This document shows, one piece after another, positions 6,066 through 6,642 of a stretch of 6,642 nucleotides of DNA. Position numbers and translations under genes: made by a program. Within the stretch, counting starts at the first letter, position 1. Each line of letters opens with the position of its first letter. Under the pieces are notes generated by a model. It did not search any database. It saw only the letters and a program-made list of their open reading frames with translations, and was not told the DNA's origin. The stretch is from Ekhidna sp. (GTDB taxonomy: Bacteria; Bacteroidota; Bacteroidia; Cytophagales; Cyclobacteriaceae), in assembly GCA_013214445.1 (NCBI GenBank), contig JABSPG010000229.1, positions 1 to 6,642 of the forward strand. The letters run 5' to 3'.

Positions 6066-6088
6066 CCAGCCAACAAAAATACGCTTGA

Positions 6089-6642
6089 ATGAAGTGGGTA
6101 AATTCACTCAGTACATTTGAAATAGTTTTAGTAGCGACATTCGTCTTGCTATACATTGGATTCCTGTTACGCGTAATAAAAACAACGAATCGACTGGGAC
6201 TGCCAAGTCGAAGGGTAATTATCAAAACAATTGTTCGTTCAATTTACTTTGCTGCCATCCTTATTGCTTTACTAGGCCCAAGTTTTGGCGATACAACAAG
6301 AGAAGTGAAAACTGTTGGCAAGGACATCTTCATTTGCATGGATTTAAGTCAGTCAATGAATGCCAGAGATGTGCAACCCGCTAGACTTGAAAAAGTGAAA
6401 TTTGAATTAAAGAATATTGTAGAGGCTTTTAGTTCTGACAGGATTGGCTTAATTATGTTTAGCAGCGAGGCGTATATGCAGTGCCCACTTACCTACGACA
6501 ACAACGCACTTAATCTATTTATCCAGACTTTAAACACAGACATGGTACCAAACTATGGTACCGATTTTGGCCCTCCGCTGGAAATGGCTACAGAAAAATT
6601 AATAGCTGACGATACTGTCTTGACCCGCTCTAAGTCTAAAAT
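6089..6642 (+). CDS. BatA/BatB-type VWA-domain membrane protein (3' end beyond window)
   Basis: The first 184 residues of a membrane-anchored von Willebrand A protein of the Bat (Bacteroides aerotolerance) family. A membrane helix spans about 10-28 and a second 50-64; a VWA domain begins near residue 78. Its MIDAS metal site is visible as DLSQS (Asp85, Ser87, Ser89), with the threonine of YGTDF (Thr158) as the next ligand. NARDVQPARLEK, DRIGLIMFSSEAY and CPLTYD are strongly Bat-like. An in-frame TGA lies directly before the ATG, which fixes the start; no Shine-Dalgarno sequence is seen. BatA and BatB normally follow moxR and a DUF58 gene and precede batC/batD; here no such genes lie upstream, because the neighbour dcd is divergent, so this gene opens its own unit. 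It resembles BatB more than BatA, but the missing C-terminus prevents a firm choice. The bat partners, if any, would be to the right of the window. Confidence 0.87.
   Translation, partial: MKWVNSLSTFEIVLVATFVLLYIGFLLRVIKTTNRLGLPSRRVIIKTIVRSIYFAAILIALLGPSFGDTTREVKTVGKDIFICMDLSQSMNARDVQPARLEKVKFELKNIVEAFSSDRIGLIMFSSEAYMQCPLTYDNNALNLFIQTLNTDMVPNYGTDFGPPLEMATEKLIADDTVLTRSKSK

Noticed and set aside
6031..6225. A 64-codon minus-strand ORF over the start of the batB-like gene
   Set aside because: It is antisense to a well-supported membrane-anchored VWA gene and has no recognisable features.
1..6642. CRISPR arrays, insertion sequences, tRNA or rRNA genes, phage or toxin-antitoxin genes
   Set aside because: No regularly spaced repeats, transposase motifs, terminal inverted repeats, tRNA-like folds or such protein families were seen on either strand.

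Overview
The window looks like chromosomal DNA of a marine-type Bacteroidota (Cytophagales-like). It is fairly AT-rich, its promoter candidates match the Bacteroidota TAnnTTTG type, its genes have weak or no Shine-Dalgarno sequences, and the right edge carries a Bat-type VWA membrane protein typical of that phylum. The assignment rests on protein flavour and promoter style; there is no rRNA to confirm it.

Layout, right to left for the minus strand. At 6089-6642 (+) a batB-like VWA gene starts and runs off the window. A 262-base divergent intergenic region separates it from a minus-strand group: dcd (dCTP deaminase family), folE (zinc-type GTP cyclohydrolase I) and a secreted purple-acid-phosphatase-like metallophosphoesterase. 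These three have gaps of about 27-35 bases and a good promoter before dcd. After a 131-base gap that holds a perfect 9-3-9 palindrome over a promoter-like sequence, a second minus-strand group follows: merC-like, DUF1826, yidD, hisI, a COG0523 zinc metallochaperone GTPase, and the first 20 codons of what looks like cysS at the left edge.

The second group reads as a zinc-limitation operon. COG0523 GTPases of the ZigA/ZagA(YciC) subtype, extra copies of zinc enzymes (HisI, CysRS) and a MerC-like membrane protein are a combination known from Zur regulons, and the palindrome sits where a Zur repressor could block the promoter. The nearby folE keeps the zinc ligands of type IA. In Bacillus, FolE is a client of the COG0523 protein ZagA, so the two adjacent units may be linked in function.

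The least understood members are DUF1826, whose motifs (HxD, distal His, downstream Arg) resemble an Fe(II)/2-oxoglutarate oxygenase-type core, and the HisI copy, which has six extra residues between two of its zinc-binding cysteines. YidD, normally a membrane-protein insertion accessory next to rnpA/yidC, is translationally coupled to hisI here, which is unusual.
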